The notes: a model not told the origin generated them from the letters alone. A stretch of DNA of 64,000 nt from Endozoicomonas sp. 8E (GCF_032883915.1 NZ_CP120717.1:4285697-4349696); one strand, 5' to 3'. Shown: positions 26,601-35,745, counted from the first letter of the stretch. Made by a program: numbers and translations.

Positions 26601-28661
26601 GCAATATTAAGATTAATACTATACTTGGCCACCGGTCGATCGGAATTGATGCATTTTCTTTGCCTGGATTTATCCATGCTGACCATTAACTATTCTGTAT
26701 TCGGCCTGGCATCAAACTCCGACGTCCTCACGTTCCTGAAAGAAGTTCAGAAGGAGCTCACTAAAAACAGTGATCCTGAAAAGCAGGTAATGGCAGATAT
26801 TATAGAACTTGCTTTTTATCTGGTTAATGAAGCACCAGAAGTAAAGCCGGACCTCCCTCATCTCAAAACCCTTTCCTTCTCTGGGCAGGCCCGCTTAACC
26901 ACACTTCATTTTGGTCATGACTTACAACTTCTAACAAAAATAATTGACTTGTTCCCTGAACTGGTTACCGAGGATACCACATCGTACTGGTACAACACCT
27001 TTTTGCTGATTCACGAATATATTATCACGCTTATTGGTGGAAATGCTGAAAGGGCACAAAAACTCCAGATTGTTTCAAGTGATTGGGAAAAATTACGTAC
27101 TTTATTTGAGCACTCGATATGGCATAAGCCAGTAAAGGCTGTTGCACATAATATTGAATCAAAAGTCATCGACCATCTTCTCTTTAACAGTGATAACTTA
27201 GCAAAGTTCACAAATGGAGACGAAAATTTTTTTATTATTGCCATTCAACAAGCCAGAAAAGTTGGCTATCAGAAATTAAAGCAGCAGCTAAAAGAATATG
27301 AAGATAAAGTGGATTCTCAATCATTAAAGATGTCAGGCTTGCTTCATTGCCTGTCAGGATTAACGCTTCTGGAGGCACAAATAAGCTCTGACTTGCAGCA
27401 GGTAGTATTAACTGATCGCAAAAAAGTCATGCCCAGCGCACATGATCATTTCAGGAAAGCGCGGCAACTCAGCTTCCCTTATGGTGGTTATCTGGAATCA
27501 CTAGTGGCTATGCGAATGGACAACTACCAGTATTATCAGGACGAAACATTAGAAGCCTCGCAGACAGACTCAACCTATAAGCCTGTTATTCAATACGCAT
27601 CGACCAGAAAACCGGGGAAAAAGATCTTTATTGAAGCGGGTAAGATTGTTACCAACATTCTGCCCGGGCTATTAGCAAGCTCTCTTTTTGGTGTACGTTG
27701 TGCTGCTGAAGCAGCCATCAGGGTCTTTACTGATAAACGGTTTAATCTTCTGCATATCCCTCAGGCTGGCTGGCCAGCACTGATCGCAAAGTATTTTTTG
27801 ATTATCCCCATCCACCATAATATCCGATTTATGTTTAGCAATGATAACCCTGAAGTTGAAGAAGCGTTATTTCCCAAAACAAATGATCCAGACAGTATTG
27901 AGGGAATACTTCTGAAACCACTGGAGAAAACAAGGCATTCCCCCATTAAAAAAAGAGCGAAGCAATATGGTATTGTTCTGGACGACGAAATAAAAAGCAG
28001 TAACAGGCCAGAGAATATTAAAAAGTATTTAAGCCTTGTCAAGGCTTTTATATTGGATAAATCAGAGGTGCTGGATACTGCATCCGAGACAACAGCCTCT
28101 GATAGTGATCAACTCTCAGAGAGTATTGCAAGCTATGAGCTAAGCCGGTATGACTACACAAAATTGTTTGAAGTACTTCAGGAAACACCACCACCTGAAA
28201 CCGGTTTTGATGAATTCGTTTATAACCTGCCCCAGCTGAAATCTCACCCAAATTATGAGGCTATAAGCAATGCTCTTTTGAAGAAACATCGCACAAAATC
28301 AGCCTTGGTTCACCATTATTTATGGGCTTATGAGACTCTCAATGATAACTGTGATAACGAGCGAGACATGTTCTGGGATGGGATAATGACACAGAAGATT
28401 GAAAAAAACAAACCAATGAAAAGAGCATTTTTTGCTCTTCTGGCAACCGCCGATCTAACTGTTATGTATGAAGACAAGCGGATGGCTATGATCACCGCTT
28501 TCAAACGATACAAGATAGATCTTGCTTACTGGTTAACCTTTTTACACTCGATCACAGCCACTTCCGCGCTCCTTCTGGGAGATAAACAAAAGGCAGCTCT
28601 TCATAAAGAACATTTTAAAAACCAAAAAGAAATATTACTTCATTCAGTACCTGACCTGTAA
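20646..28661 (+). CDS. G3: giant exported paralog with Asp-to-Asn changes in the nucleotidyltransferase-like site
   Basis: G3 has 2671 residues. The signal peptide and first 480 residues match the family. The linker carries a dense basic cluster (KKSGKKSKRRAK) instead of the milder G1 sequence. The 12-residue repeat unit beginning at residue 795 occurs three times. The nucleotidyltransferase-like core keeps GGLAR (G964-G965), but the DID motif reads N989-I-D991 and the third acid is N1075 (LSINIS). Two of three putative metal ligands are therefore lost, and the copy may be catalytically inactive. The middle third is almost identical to G6 and G7. The acidic and coil segments are much shorter than in G1. 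The last 250 residues are almost G1-like until about 20 residues from the end, where the sequence switches to the LLHSVPDL ending of G2. The protein is evidently a recombinant mosaic. Confidence 0.92.
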   Translation: MLVCHRRLLTLLLIALLFMIEMNVQTSHASGYQNGPGYKAPEIRFLGLYAGFKANNFHLKLGNHYHVIHDVGTPEKLSLFFKNQWLSHLPWFLLAKLLPPSTVPYPSFSRGFPSLSRAFGDAPDCNPHPVMIDHSLLKGRLSVQTACIESHPVWQITASPPTSSSETQAVKGDSLSAWLSLWKLLNDTNTSTLFLRPWREDQLNRLQAILCQTKPLTEQKKCQSVLIDFPLNHAKPWLLPELAKKDIISADGQTALDSHSIKRVNQAIHCLSSHDKLFGEPNKSKPADKAKIHACQNNHWLYQWSDQSWLYQPGIPETAIKPSPALMTGKYFNLWALEKVSPGNDTHPPWSRSSLFIARNDRHRKYHFWGAGDPVLVMGFADAPYNVEDHYAGRDGPIIGTLVESEHLNLATLLMNTVTSTPFNFYQWRGILSGFTAPMPKSLSARVREQILSDPGSLYQFVKRRPELLNNVLTYLNSEFPGHPVNSYFSGRVSPFFSHQTNANPLALVPETSNAFDGFHPPAIPHQPDRSLRSTGFTSGIMTASGVQGNDGPPASQSRPGYPSEQKAKKSGKKSKRRAKSDGRNNIDDNEPPPPDRKHPVTPADAVSSASLLKHLFYLYRRSGLRPERVTHRSDFLSEQLGITSREKFETLLRLCKPPDCGSETLYNQMLGGFDPKNQQHMMLASKALEHSIQVIVTDGRGYLSHSYHDHTPQEPLDGLENIHMFLFHENHTVKLSHQSDDNPWFTHFLISSYLNKQENEWLEDNALENALWELFPQWQKDILLCRETLQCNAIKSASERLEEASTKSASELLEEASIQSASEVLQQAFTAPDKFMQGDLGHHLFRFYNKLRLVCYPFDDTENPDGTFYVSKNVLGAVVFFWQESASNYIAFIAPDLSTSAINDKIQSLDNHVKDYSEAVFLVKKQDIRYVIPALLVLAPVFRKTYAEAESIISDTEDALVYGGLARWQHLSSLFKPIELGKVPVTNNIDLAVENIKSLEKISASIEEKLTGALPGTTVRRNNFHTIVLASPKELRRRGLLHTLKIHCFPDKNKENTITFAACKTKKWRILSINISAGPEGYFDFTRVEPFATSSRLLMPSLPAMVEKLLQDTQPDQTYPGIDAKRRGQNAQNILKILLANDTEQQVQAMIQQSLLSHSSESSGLPEFLLPYIKPQPDKALESNSEGAEAITTDPSFHSHEKEQKQKEINDIATAPDPAERSNKRKNKTAAQKSIPNTIDFETALSQSVEISNWLKEMDHSFADELNRTIKTQDCKASLEKEASVESKAPAENPAPDTESDTLQKQLQDGKTKTLKTLACSGASADTSADQPVITINLANTPGSQQRKDLEQAAYENHFPYAQLVQALFILNQKFPSGKPEVLQIYEKTFELLLPAAIAGIPLAYQLLIGMQLHNQHPAGWPQMESVNRLLRSVASRATSFNQLKVEGLLNGGFLEQLYQDTDAITLIRIEQGLAKASDLSDRGREVKAIVNALGEPDTASILTSLKAVRPGTRELQQTIGLLILILEKKQEPAAGQIRSELWSYSLKTLQIKGALKKKSQLMDTFYFPHVLAMTDLKAFMDTEQTGQLLKSHQPRLIAFWKVGFWESYLKASLSEDSKSEKEIFDGHHDKISNKAIKKSRPDLIKDWILARSFLLSRDFIQIKEVPASLTPSTLAQLRLGIAKNSEKAKRTVNTARQPEQKPGIRPSTGPHDEQVYNQYLFQLDNNIIQELKFIQENPGKFLQQVETHIIEFRKALVRNGNDLTNNLGIGYYYFLKALAMIGAKMSDDDKTIELSFTPGVKLNGKKIKETILLCKGHSFPYAPLLLLFFEHGMEGQSEAISKAYFSAFSGVSQSIEILLESDSNLMVMTGVLLKWLLLIPKPFELKLAFDADTYLKNPQSKIPGRVTPSIQILREFLELLPVRGSDGAVDVVLNRIGQKFLPNEHYEKAVARAETLAGTLATKETSKALAEEAAAVAAVVNKEAILRLILYLATGRSELMHFLCLDLSMLTINYSVFGLASNSDVLTFLKEVQKELTKNSDPEKQVMADIIELAFYLVNEAPEVKPDLPHLKTLSFSGQARLTTLHFGHDLQLLTKIIDLFPELVTEDTTSYWYNTFLLIHEYIITLIGGNAERAQKLQIVSSDWEKLRTLFEHSIWHKPVKAVAHNIESKVIDHLLFNSDNLAKFTNGDENFFIIAIQQARKVGYQKLKQQLKEYEDKVDSQSLKMSGLLHCLSGLTLLEAQISSDLQQVVLTDRKKVMPSAHDHFRKARQLSFPYGGYLESLVAMRMDNYQYYQDETLEASQTDSTYKPVIQYASTRKPGKKIFIEAGKIVTNILPGLLASSLFGVRCAAEAAIRVFTDKRFNLLHIPQAGWPALIAKYFLIIPIHHNIRFMFSNDNPEVEEALFPKTNDPDSIEGILLKPLEKTRHSPIKKRAKQYGIVLDDEIKSSNRPENIKKYLSLVKAFILDKSEVLDTASETTASDSDQLSESIASYELSRYDYTKLFEVLQETPPPETGFDEFVYNLPQLKSHPNYEAISNALLKKHRTKSALVHHYLWAYETLNDNCDNERDMFWDGIMTQKIEKNKPMKRAFFALLATADLTVMYEDKRMAMITAFKRYKIDLAYWLTFLHSITATSALLLGDKQKAALHKEHFKNQKEILLHSVPDL
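23028..23135 (+). repeat. 36-bp in-frame tandem repeat, 3 units (G3)
   Basis: Three consecutive 36-bp units encode IKSASERLEEAS, TKSASELLEEAS and IQSASEVLQQAF. They are amphipathic 12-residue helical repeats. The same unit occurs once in G1, G2 and G4, twice in G5 and G7 and three times in G6. Confidence 0.9.
26491..26604 (+). repeat. Short Ala/Glu coil tract of G3
   Basis: About 38 codons are rich in Ala, Glu and Thr. This is the shortest version among the six copies that have the tract, and it ends at VVNKEAILRLILY. It shows how far the tract can vary in size without breaking the frame. Confidence 0.7.
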
Positions 28662-28684
28662 AAAAACCAGGAAGGCCAAATGCG

Positions 28685-28710
28685 TAAACTGAAGACTTGT
28701 GTTCAGTTTA
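28685..28710 (+). terminator. Hairpin after G3
   Basis: A perfect 9-bp stem (TAAACTGAA with TTCAGTTTA) encloses an 8-nt loop, 23 nt after the G3 stop. No U-tract follows. It is homologous to the hairpins after G2, G5 and G6. Confidence 0.5.
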
Positions 28711-28731
28711 GGATCAGGTACAAAGCCACTC

Positions 28732-28878
28732 TTGCTACATCCTGAACCCACTGCTATTTTTCCTCAGACTCCATAGAGGTCAGAACAATTCATTCAATCA
28801 GTATAAAAAAACGGTTGTTTAACAGGTCAACTCTGATTAACAAATGAATAGTTATCGAATGGGATCTAGACCAACCAT
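28732..28878 (+). promoter_or_regulatory. G4 promoter-like pair and palindrome
   Basis: TTGCTA (28732-28737), a 17-nt spacer and TATTTT (28755-28760) are followed by CGGTTGTTTAACAG (28812-28825), the most degenerate palindrome copy, which ends 53 nt before the ATG. The bases just upstream of the ATG also differ slightly from the other six copies. Confidence 0.45.
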
Positions 28879-31800
28879 ATGCTTGTTTGTCACAGAAGAC
28901 TGTTAAAACTTCTCTTGACTGCGCTGCTGTTCATGATTGAAATGAACGTACAATCAGGTCATGCCTCCGGCTTCCAGAATGAACCCAGGTACAGTGCACC
29001 AGAAATCCACTTTTTAGGTCTCTACGCCGGATTTAAAGCCAATAATTTCCACCTCAAGCTGGGTAACCATTATCACGTAATACACGACCTTGGCACACCC
29101 GAAAAGTTGTCCCTTTTTTTCAAGAATCAATGGTTGAGTCACCTGCCCTGGTTTCTGTTAGCAAAACTGCTGCCTCCTTCAACCGTACCCTACCCTTCTT
29201 TCAGCCGCGGTTTCCCCTCACTGTCCCGGGCTTTTGGTGATGCCCCCGATTGCAATCCTCATCCGGTGATGATCGATCACTCTTTGCTGAAAGGCCGCTT
29301 ATCAGTGCAAACCGCTTGCATCGAAAATCATCCTGTATGGCAGATTACAGCCTCACCCCCGACATCATCGTCAGAGACTCAGGCCGTCAAGGGTGATTCT
29401 CTTTCTGCCTGGCTGTCGCTGTGGAAACTGCTAAACGACACCAATACCAGTACCCTTTTCCTGCGCCCCTGGCGAGAAGATCAGCTTAATCGCCTGCAGG
29501 CCATTCTCTGTCAAACTAATCCGCTTACAGAACAGAAAAAGTGTCAGAGCGTTCTTATTGACTTCCCGCTGAATCACGCAAAACCCTGGCTATTGCCGGA
29601 ACTGGCTAAAAAAGACATCATCAGCGCTGACGGGCAAACCGCTTTGGACAGCAACTATATTAAGTGGGTCAATCAGGCTATTGATTGCCTCTCTTCCCAC
29701 GATAAGTTGTTTGGAGAACCCAATAAAAGCAAGCCAGCTGACAAGGCAAAAATACACGCCTGCCAGAATAATCATTGGCTTTATCAGTGGTCGGATCAAA
29801 GCTGGCTTTATCAATCTGGCATTCCCGAGACTGTAATAAAACCCAGCCCGGCACTTATGACCGGGAAGCACTTTAACCTCTGGGCACTGGAAAAGGTATC
29901 GCCCGGCAATGATACCTACCCGGCCTGGTCGAGATCTTCTTTATTCATCGCCCGCAACGACAGACATCGGAAATACCATTTCTGGGGAGCAGGTGACCCG
30001 GTACTGGTCATGGGGTTCGCAGATGCCCCTTATAATGTCGAGGATCATTACGCCGGTCGGGACGGACCCGTCATTGGCACTCTGGTAGAAAGTGAGCATC
30101 TCAACCTGGCCACTCTGCTTATGAACACGGTGACCAGTACGCCCTTTAATTTCTATCAATGGCGGGGAATTGTCTCAGGGTTCACAGCACCCATACCCAA
30201 AAGCCTCAGTGCCCGGGTCAGGGAGCAGATTCTGAGCGACCCCGGCTCACTTTACCAGTTTGTTAAACGGCGACCTGAGTTACTGAGCAATGTGTTGACC
30301 TATTTAAACAGGGAGTTTCCGGGACACCCTGTCAACTCATACTTTTCCGGTCGTGTATCACCTTTTTTTAGCCATCAAACAAACGCAAACCCACTGGCTT
30401 TGGTGCCCGAAACAAACAACGCATTCGACGGTTTTCATCCTCCTGGCATCCCTCATCAGCCAGATAGGTCACTACCCTCTACGGGTTTTACATCGGGCAT
30501 AATGACTGTTTCTGGTATTCAAGGGGATAGTGGGCCGCCTGCTTCCCAATCCTGCCTGGCTTTTTCGTCTGAACAAAAAGCGGAACAAAACGGCAACAGA
30601 AGCAAACGAAGTGCTCAATCGGACGGTAGGAACAATGCTGATGACAATGAGCCACCACCGGGCGGTAACCACCGGGTGATACCAGCAAACGCAGTATCTT
30701 CAGCATCCTTGCTTAAACATCTATTGTATTTTTACAGGCGCTTTGGGCTCAGGCCTGGAAGAGTGATTGATGGATCGGATTTTCTTCAGGAACAACTTGA
30801 TATTACATCCAGTGAAAAATTTGAAACCTTGGTCCGTGAATGCCAACCACCTGACTGCGACAGTGAAGCATTATATGACCAGATGCTCGAGGGTTTTGAT
30901 CCGAAAAACCAACAACACATGATGCTGGCATCAAAAGCCTTGCAAAATTCTATACAGGTCATTGTTCCTGGTGGTCCGAAATATCGCTACTATAGCCATG
31001 ATATAAACCATGATCATAGGCCACAACAGCCTCTGGAGGGGTTTGAAGGTATTCATACGTTCCTGTTTCACGAGAATCACGCTGTAAGACTGTCCCATCA
31101 CAGTGACAACGACCTGTGGTTCAATCACTTCCTGAACCGCTCCCACTTGAGCAAACAGGAAAACAAATGGCTGCGAGACAATGAGTTTGAAAATGCATTA
31201 TGGGAGCTGTCGCCACAATGGCAAAAAGATATTTTATTATGCCGGGAAAGTCTTCAGTGCAACACCATAAAATCTACCAGCAAGCAGCTAAAACAGGCGT
31301 TTACTGCACCCGATAAATTCATGCAGGGAGAATACGGACATAACCTATTCAGTTTTTACAACAAATTACGCCTTGTTTGTTACCCGTTCGACGATACAGA
31401 GAACCCCGATGAAACATTTTACATTAGCAAAAACCTGCTTGGAGCAGTGATTTTTTTCTGGGAAGACTCCGCCAGCAAATATATTTTCTTTATAGCTCCG
31501 GATCTCTCCACATTCGCAATAAACGACAAAATACAGTCTTTGGATAATCATTTAAAAAATTATGCAGAGGGCGCATTTTTAGTAAAAAAACAGGATATCC
31601 GCTATGTAATTCCTGCACTGATAGTGCTCGCACCTGTTTTTAGAAAAACCTATACAGAAATCTGGAATATTATATCTGATACTGGAGATGCTCTTGTTTA
31701 TGGGGGTTTAGCCAGGTGGCAACATCTTTCATTATTGGTTAAGCCCACCGAACCTGGCAAGGTCCCTGTTATCAATGATATTGATTTGGCAGTTAAGGAT

Positions 31801-34800
31801 ATCAAAAGTCTGGAAACCATTTCAGCCTCTTTAGAGAAAAAACTAAAAAGTACCCTGTCTGGCACCATTGTTAGAAGCAGCATTATTCATGCTATGGCTT
31901 TAGCTGACTCAAAAGAATTGCAGCGCAGACGGCTACTACACAACGTAAAAATCGTCTGTCTTCTCGATAAAAACCATGAAAAGACAATGGGGGACGTCCG
32001 TTACAAGGCAAAAAAATGGCGAATCTTATCGATCGATATTTCTTCCGGTCCTGAAGGGTATTTCGATTTCATGCGTGTAGAACCTTTTGCCAAGGGTTAC
32101 AAACTACTTATGCCAAGCCTGCCCGCTATGGTTGAAAAACTGCTTCAGGACACGCAACCTGATCAAACCTGCCCGGGTATTTATGCGAAGCGACGGGTGC
32201 AAAATGCCCGAAATGCGTTAAAAATATTGCTATTAATTGACACTGAGCAACAGGTAAAGAAAATTATTCAAAAGTCAGTGTTCAGCAGTTCTTCAGAATC
32301 ATCCAGGTTACCGGAATTTCTGCACCCTTATATCAGGCCGCAGTCTGACAATGAACAGGACAGCACTATTGCCACTTATGCCGAAGGGATTCAACCGGAA
32401 ATAAGCGACATTATCACTGTGCCAGAAAAGAGCGATACCGAAGAAGAAGCAAGCCCTGACGATCAGCACTCTACAGTGGCTGATAACAGTGAGGTAGTAG
32501 TACCTGATCCTGCTGAAAGGTCAAAAAAGGGAAAGAATAAAACCGCCTCACAAAAGCCAATCTCGAATAGGATCAATGTCGAATCAGCATTGTCACGGTC
32601 CGTAGAACTATCAAACTGGCTTAAGGAGATGGATTATAACTTTCCGGATGAGCTGAATAAGGCAATAAAGATACAAGATTGCGATGCCACTGAAGAAGGC
32701 GAAGCCCCTGAAGAAAGCCCTGCGCCCAATACAGAACTCAATACACTGCAAAATCAGTTGAAAAACGGAAAAACAAAAACCCTGCAAATACTGGCCTGTT
32801 CCGGAGCTTCTGCTGACACATCCGGTGACCAACCGGTCATCACCATCAATCTGGCTAATACTCCGGGCAGTCAGCAGCGCGAAGACTTAGAACAGGCCGC
32901 TTATGAGAACCACTTCCCCTATGCACAACTGGTTCAGGCGTTGTTCATTTTGAACCAGAAATTCCCATCTGGAAAACCAGAAGCACTTCAGATCTATGAA
33001 AAAACCTTCGAGCTGCTGTTACCGGCAGCCATTGCCGGTATACCGCTTGCCTACCAATTATTAATCGGGATGCAATTACACAACCAACATCCGGCAGGCT
33101 GGCCCCAGATGGAACCTGTAAACCGGCTGTTACGCAGCCTGGCTTCCAGAACGCCAAGCTTCAACCAGGTAAAAGTTGAAGGTCTATTGAATGGTGGATT
33201 TCTGGAGCAGCTCTATCAGGATACAGACAACATCACCCTGACCAGGATTGAGCAGGGATTAGCCAAAGCGTCAGACCTCTCTGACAGAGGTAGAGAGGTA
33301 AAGGCTATTGTCAATGCGCTGAGAGAACCGGATACCGCCTCGATATTAACAGCCCTGAAAGCAGTTCGTCCCGGGACTCGGGAGCTGCAACAAACCATCG
33401 GGTCACTGATACTGATACTGGAGAAAAAACAAGAGCCTGCAACCGGTCAGATTCACAGTGAACTTTGGTCATACAGCCTCAACGCCCTGCAAATTAAGGG
33501 CGCCTCGAAAAAAAAATCTCAGCTCATGGATATAGCTTATTTCCCGCATGTACTGGCCATGACTGACCTGAAAGCATTCATGGATACTGAGCAAACCGGA
33601 CAATTACTCAAAAATCATCAACCCAGATTGATAGCCTTTTGGAAAGTAGGTTTTTGGGAAAACTATCTCAAGGCTTCGTTGAGCAAAGACAGCAAGAGTG
33701 AAAAGGAAATATTTGACGAGCATCACGACCAAATAAGTAATAAGGCGATTAAAAAGTCCAGACCCGATTTAATAGAAGACTGGATTCTTGCCCGCTCTTT
33801 GCTGCTTGCAAGAGATTTTATTCAAATCAGAGAGGTTCCGCCTCACCCTACTCCATCTACTCCGGTGCAACTAACGTCTGAAACAGGTAAAAATTCTGAA
33901 AAAGCAAAAAAAACCGCAAACGCAGCTGGTCAACCAAAAGCACTGAAGCCTGGTATCCGACCCTCAACAGGAGCATTCAATCGGGATGTACATCGCGAAT
34001 ATTTGCTTCACCTGGATGACAATATTATTCAGGAAGTCAAATTTATTGAGGAAAACCCGGCATTTTTTTTGCCACAGGTGGAAAAGCAGATTTCTGTATT
34101 CAGAAAGGCTTTACTAAAAAATAAAAATCAAACAAACGAGTTGGGAATGGGTTATTACTATTTTCTAAAGGCACTGACACTGATGGGGGCCAAAATTTCA
34201 GAGGATTACGAAACGATTGAGTTGCCCTGTAGCCCGGAAGTTAAACTCAACGCCAAAAAGTTAAAAGAGACTATTGTATTGACCGGTCACAAAAGTGCAC
34301 TGGCCAGTGCTTATGATCATTTCATGAAAGCACGTCAACTCGGCTTCCCCTATGGTGGTTATCTGGAATCGCTATTGGCTATGCGGCTAGACGACTACCA
34401 GTATTATCAGGACGAGACATCAGAAGCCTGGCAAACAGACTTGGCCAATAAGCCCGTTATTCAATACACATCGACCAAAAAGCCCGGGGAAAAGATCTTT
34501 ATTGAAGCGGGTAAGATTGTTACGGACATTTTGCCCGGGCTATTGGCAAGCTCTCTACATAGTGTACGTTTTGCCACTGAAGCAGCCATCAGAGTCTTTA
34601 CTGATGAACGGTTTAATCTTCTGCATATCCCTCAGGCTGGTTGGCCAGCACTGATCGCAAAGTTTTTTTTGATTAACCCCATAGAACATAACATCCAATT
34701 TGTGTTCAGTAATGATAGACCTGAAGTTGAAGAAGCGTTATTTTCCAGGATAATTGACCCAGGCAGTATTGAGGGAATACTTCTGAAACCAATGGAGAAA

Positions 34801-35508
34801 AAAAGGCAATTTTCAATTAAAGAAAGACCAAAACAATATGGAATTTGGCTGAAAAATGAAATCGAAAATAGTGACAGACCAGAAAATATTAAAAATTATT
34901 TAAGGCTTGTCAAAGCTTTTGTATTGGACACATCAGAGGTTCCGACTACATCATCCGGGGAAACAGCTTCTGATATTAATCAATTGTCGGAGAATATTGC
35001 CAGCCATGAGCCAAGCCGGGATGACTCTACAACATTGTTTGAAGTGTTGAAGGAAACATCACAGTCTGTAACCAGTTTAGGTGAATTCATTTATCACTTG
35101 TCCTGGCTCCAACCCCACCCGAATTATAGGGCTTTAAGTAATGCTCTTTTGATAAAACATCGTACAAAGTCAGCCCTGATTCACTATTATTTGTCGGCTT
35201 ACGAGACCATCAGTGATGGCCACAACAACGAACGGGATCTGTTCTGGAATGCGATAATGAAACAGGAGATTGAAGAAAATGAACCAATGAGAAAGGCTTT
35301 TTTCGTACTTCTGGCAACCGCCGATCTAACGGTCATGTACGATGATAACCGGGAGGCCATGAGCACCGCATTCAAACCATACAAAAAAGATCTTAATCCC
35401 TGGCTGTCTTTTTTTCACTGTATGGCAGCACAAATCGCCGCTATTCTGAATGATAAACAAAAGACAGATTTCAATATCAATTACTTTAAAGAATTGAATA
35501 AATATTAA
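28879..35508 (+). CDS. G4: internally deleted giant exported paralog
   Basis: At 2209 residues G4 is the shortest copy. The signal peptide, six-Cys domain, linker and OTU-like segment are present. The nucleotidyltransferase-like site is intact by motif (GGLAR after Y941, D967-I-D969, D1053). The core is closest to G5 (shared SLE/NLE, LEKKL and SGTIVR features). Near residue 1800 the sequence KETIVL passes directly into TGHKSALASAYDHF. In the other copies these two segments are about 530-550 residues apart, so one Sel1-like block, the Ala/Glu coil and the following helical region are missing in frame. The C-terminal helical part, with HIPQAGWPA, is retained up to FKELNKY. No stop or frameshift is seen, so it is likely expressed as a shortened variant and is not an obvious pseudogene. 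Confidence 0.9.
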   Translation: MLVCHRRLLKLLLTALLFMIEMNVQSGHASGFQNEPRYSAPEIHFLGLYAGFKANNFHLKLGNHYHVIHDLGTPEKLSLFFKNQWLSHLPWFLLAKLLPPSTVPYPSFSRGFPSLSRAFGDAPDCNPHPVMIDHSLLKGRLSVQTACIENHPVWQITASPPTSSSETQAVKGDSLSAWLSLWKLLNDTNTSTLFLRPWREDQLNRLQAILCQTNPLTEQKKCQSVLIDFPLNHAKPWLLPELAKKDIISADGQTALDSNYIKWVNQAIDCLSSHDKLFGEPNKSKPADKAKIHACQNNHWLYQWSDQSWLYQSGIPETVIKPSPALMTGKHFNLWALEKVSPGNDTYPAWSRSSLFIARNDRHRKYHFWGAGDPVLVMGFADAPYNVEDHYAGRDGPVIGTLVESEHLNLATLLMNTVTSTPFNFYQWRGIVSGFTAPIPKSLSARVREQILSDPGSLYQFVKRRPELLSNVLTYLNREFPGHPVNSYFSGRVSPFFSHQTNANPLALVPETNNAFDGFHPPGIPHQPDRSLPSTGFTSGIMTVSGIQGDSGPPASQSCLAFSSEQKAEQNGNRSKRSAQSDGRNNADDNEPPPGGNHRVIPANAVSSASLLKHLLYFYRRFGLRPGRVIDGSDFLQEQLDITSSEKFETLVRECQPPDCDSEALYDQMLEGFDPKNQQHMMLASKALQNSIQVIVPGGPKYRYYSHDINHDHRPQQPLEGFEGIHTFLFHENHAVRLSHHSDNDLWFNHFLNRSHLSKQENKWLRDNEFENALWELSPQWQKDILLCRESLQCNTIKSTSKQLKQAFTAPDKFMQGEYGHNLFSFYNKLRLVCYPFDDTENPDETFYISKNLLGAVIFFWEDSASKYIFFIAPDLSTFAINDKIQSLDNHLKNYAEGAFLVKKQDIRYVIPALIVLAPVFRKTYTEIWNIISDTGDALVYGGLARWQHLSLLVKPTEPGKVPVINDIDLAVKDIKSLETISASLEKKLKSTLSGTIVRSSIIHAMALADSKELQRRRLLHNVKIVCLLDKNHEKTMGDVRYKAKKWRILSIDISSGPEGYFDFMRVEPFAKGYKLLMPSLPAMVEKLLQDTQPDQTCPGIYAKRRVQNARNALKILLLIDTEQQVKKIIQKSVFSSSSESSRLPEFLHPYIRPQSDNEQDSTIATYAEGIQPEISDIITVPEKSDTEEEASPDDQHSTVADNSEVVVPDPAERSKKGKNKTASQKPISNRINVESALSRSVELSNWLKEMDYNFPDELNKAIKIQDCDATEEGEAPEESPAPNTELNTLQNQLKNGKTKTLQILACSGASADTSGDQPVITINLANTPGSQQREDLEQAAYENHFPYAQLVQALFILNQKFPSGKPEALQIYEKTFELLLPAAIAGIPLAYQLLIGMQLHNQHPAGWPQMEPVNRLLRSLASRTPSFNQVKVEGLLNGGFLEQLYQDTDNITLTRIEQGLAKASDLSDRGREVKAIVNALREPDTASILTALKAVRPGTRELQQTIGSLILILEKKQEPATGQIHSELWSYSLNALQIKGASKKKSQLMDIAYFPHVLAMTDLKAFMDTEQTGQLLKNHQPRLIAFWKVGFWENYLKASLSKDSKSEKEIFDEHHDQISNKAIKKSRPDLIEDWILARSLLLARDFIQIREVPPHPTPSTPVQLTSETGKNSEKAKKTANAAGQPKALKPGIRPSTGAFNRDVHREYLLHLDDNIIQEVKFIEENPAFFLPQVEKQISVFRKALLKNKNQTNELGMGYYYFLKALTLMGAKISEDYETIELPCSPEVKLNAKKLKETIVLTGHKSALASAYDHFMKARQLGFPYGGYLESLLAMRLDDYQYYQDETSEAWQTDLANKPVIQYTSTKKPGEKIFIEAGKIVTDILPGLLASSLHSVRFATEAAIRVFTDERFNLLHIPQAGWPALIAKFFLINPIEHNIQFVFSNDRPEVEEALFSRIIDPGSIEGILLKPMEKKRQFSIKERPKQYGIWLKNEIENSDRPENIKNYLRLVKAFVLDTSEVPTTSSGETASDINQLSENIASHEPSRDDSTTLFEVLKETSQSVTSLGEFIYHLSWLQPHPNYRALSNALLIKHRTKSALIHYYLSAYETISDGHNNERDLFWNAIMKQEIEENEPMRKAFFVLLATADLTVMYDDNREAMSTAFKPYKKDLNPWLSFFHCMAAQIAAILNDKQKTDFNINYFKELNKY
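34265..34300 (+). other. In-frame deletion junction in G4
   Basis: The join lies around ATTGTATTGACCGGTCACAA. The left part matches the KEAIVLSG region of other copies (G2 near 17470) and the right part matches the ILTGHK/ILTGRK region (G7 near 60278, G5 near 43110). Both parents carry a TATT...GGT similarity at this point, so recombination at short homology between the two positions would explain the loss. Confidence 0.75.
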
Positions 35509-35592
35509 GTCATTAAGTACCTGATCCGTTGGTTTCGCCTATCTGAAGGCCAGCTTTTTTCCATACCTCTGCGCTCCACCTCTGTTAATTAG

Positions 35593-35745
35593 CTGAAGCT
35601 ATATGCCATTGTTGTGACCGAAGGCATAAACGCCTTAAAGGATGAAAACCTTCTGGAAAATATTAGTGTTCGGAACCGTCCGGTTGGCCACTCATTTCGA
35701 ATTCGACTGCCAAAAGATCTCACCAATGAACATGGAACAAACTAA
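35593..35745 (+). pseudogene. Unidentified short coding remnant between G4 and G5
   Basis: A 50-codon open stretch after a TAG (35590-35592) reads LKLYAIVVTEGINALKDENL and later ISVRNRPVGHSFRIRLPKDL, ending at TAA 35743-35745. It has no good start codon and no similarity to the giant proteins. Its composition looks protein-like, so it may be the 3' end of a lost gene. The surrounding spacer (35509-36076) is the longest in the array, and its distal part lacks the hairpin seen after G2, G3, G5 and G6. Identity unknown; it could be chance. Confidence 0.3.
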
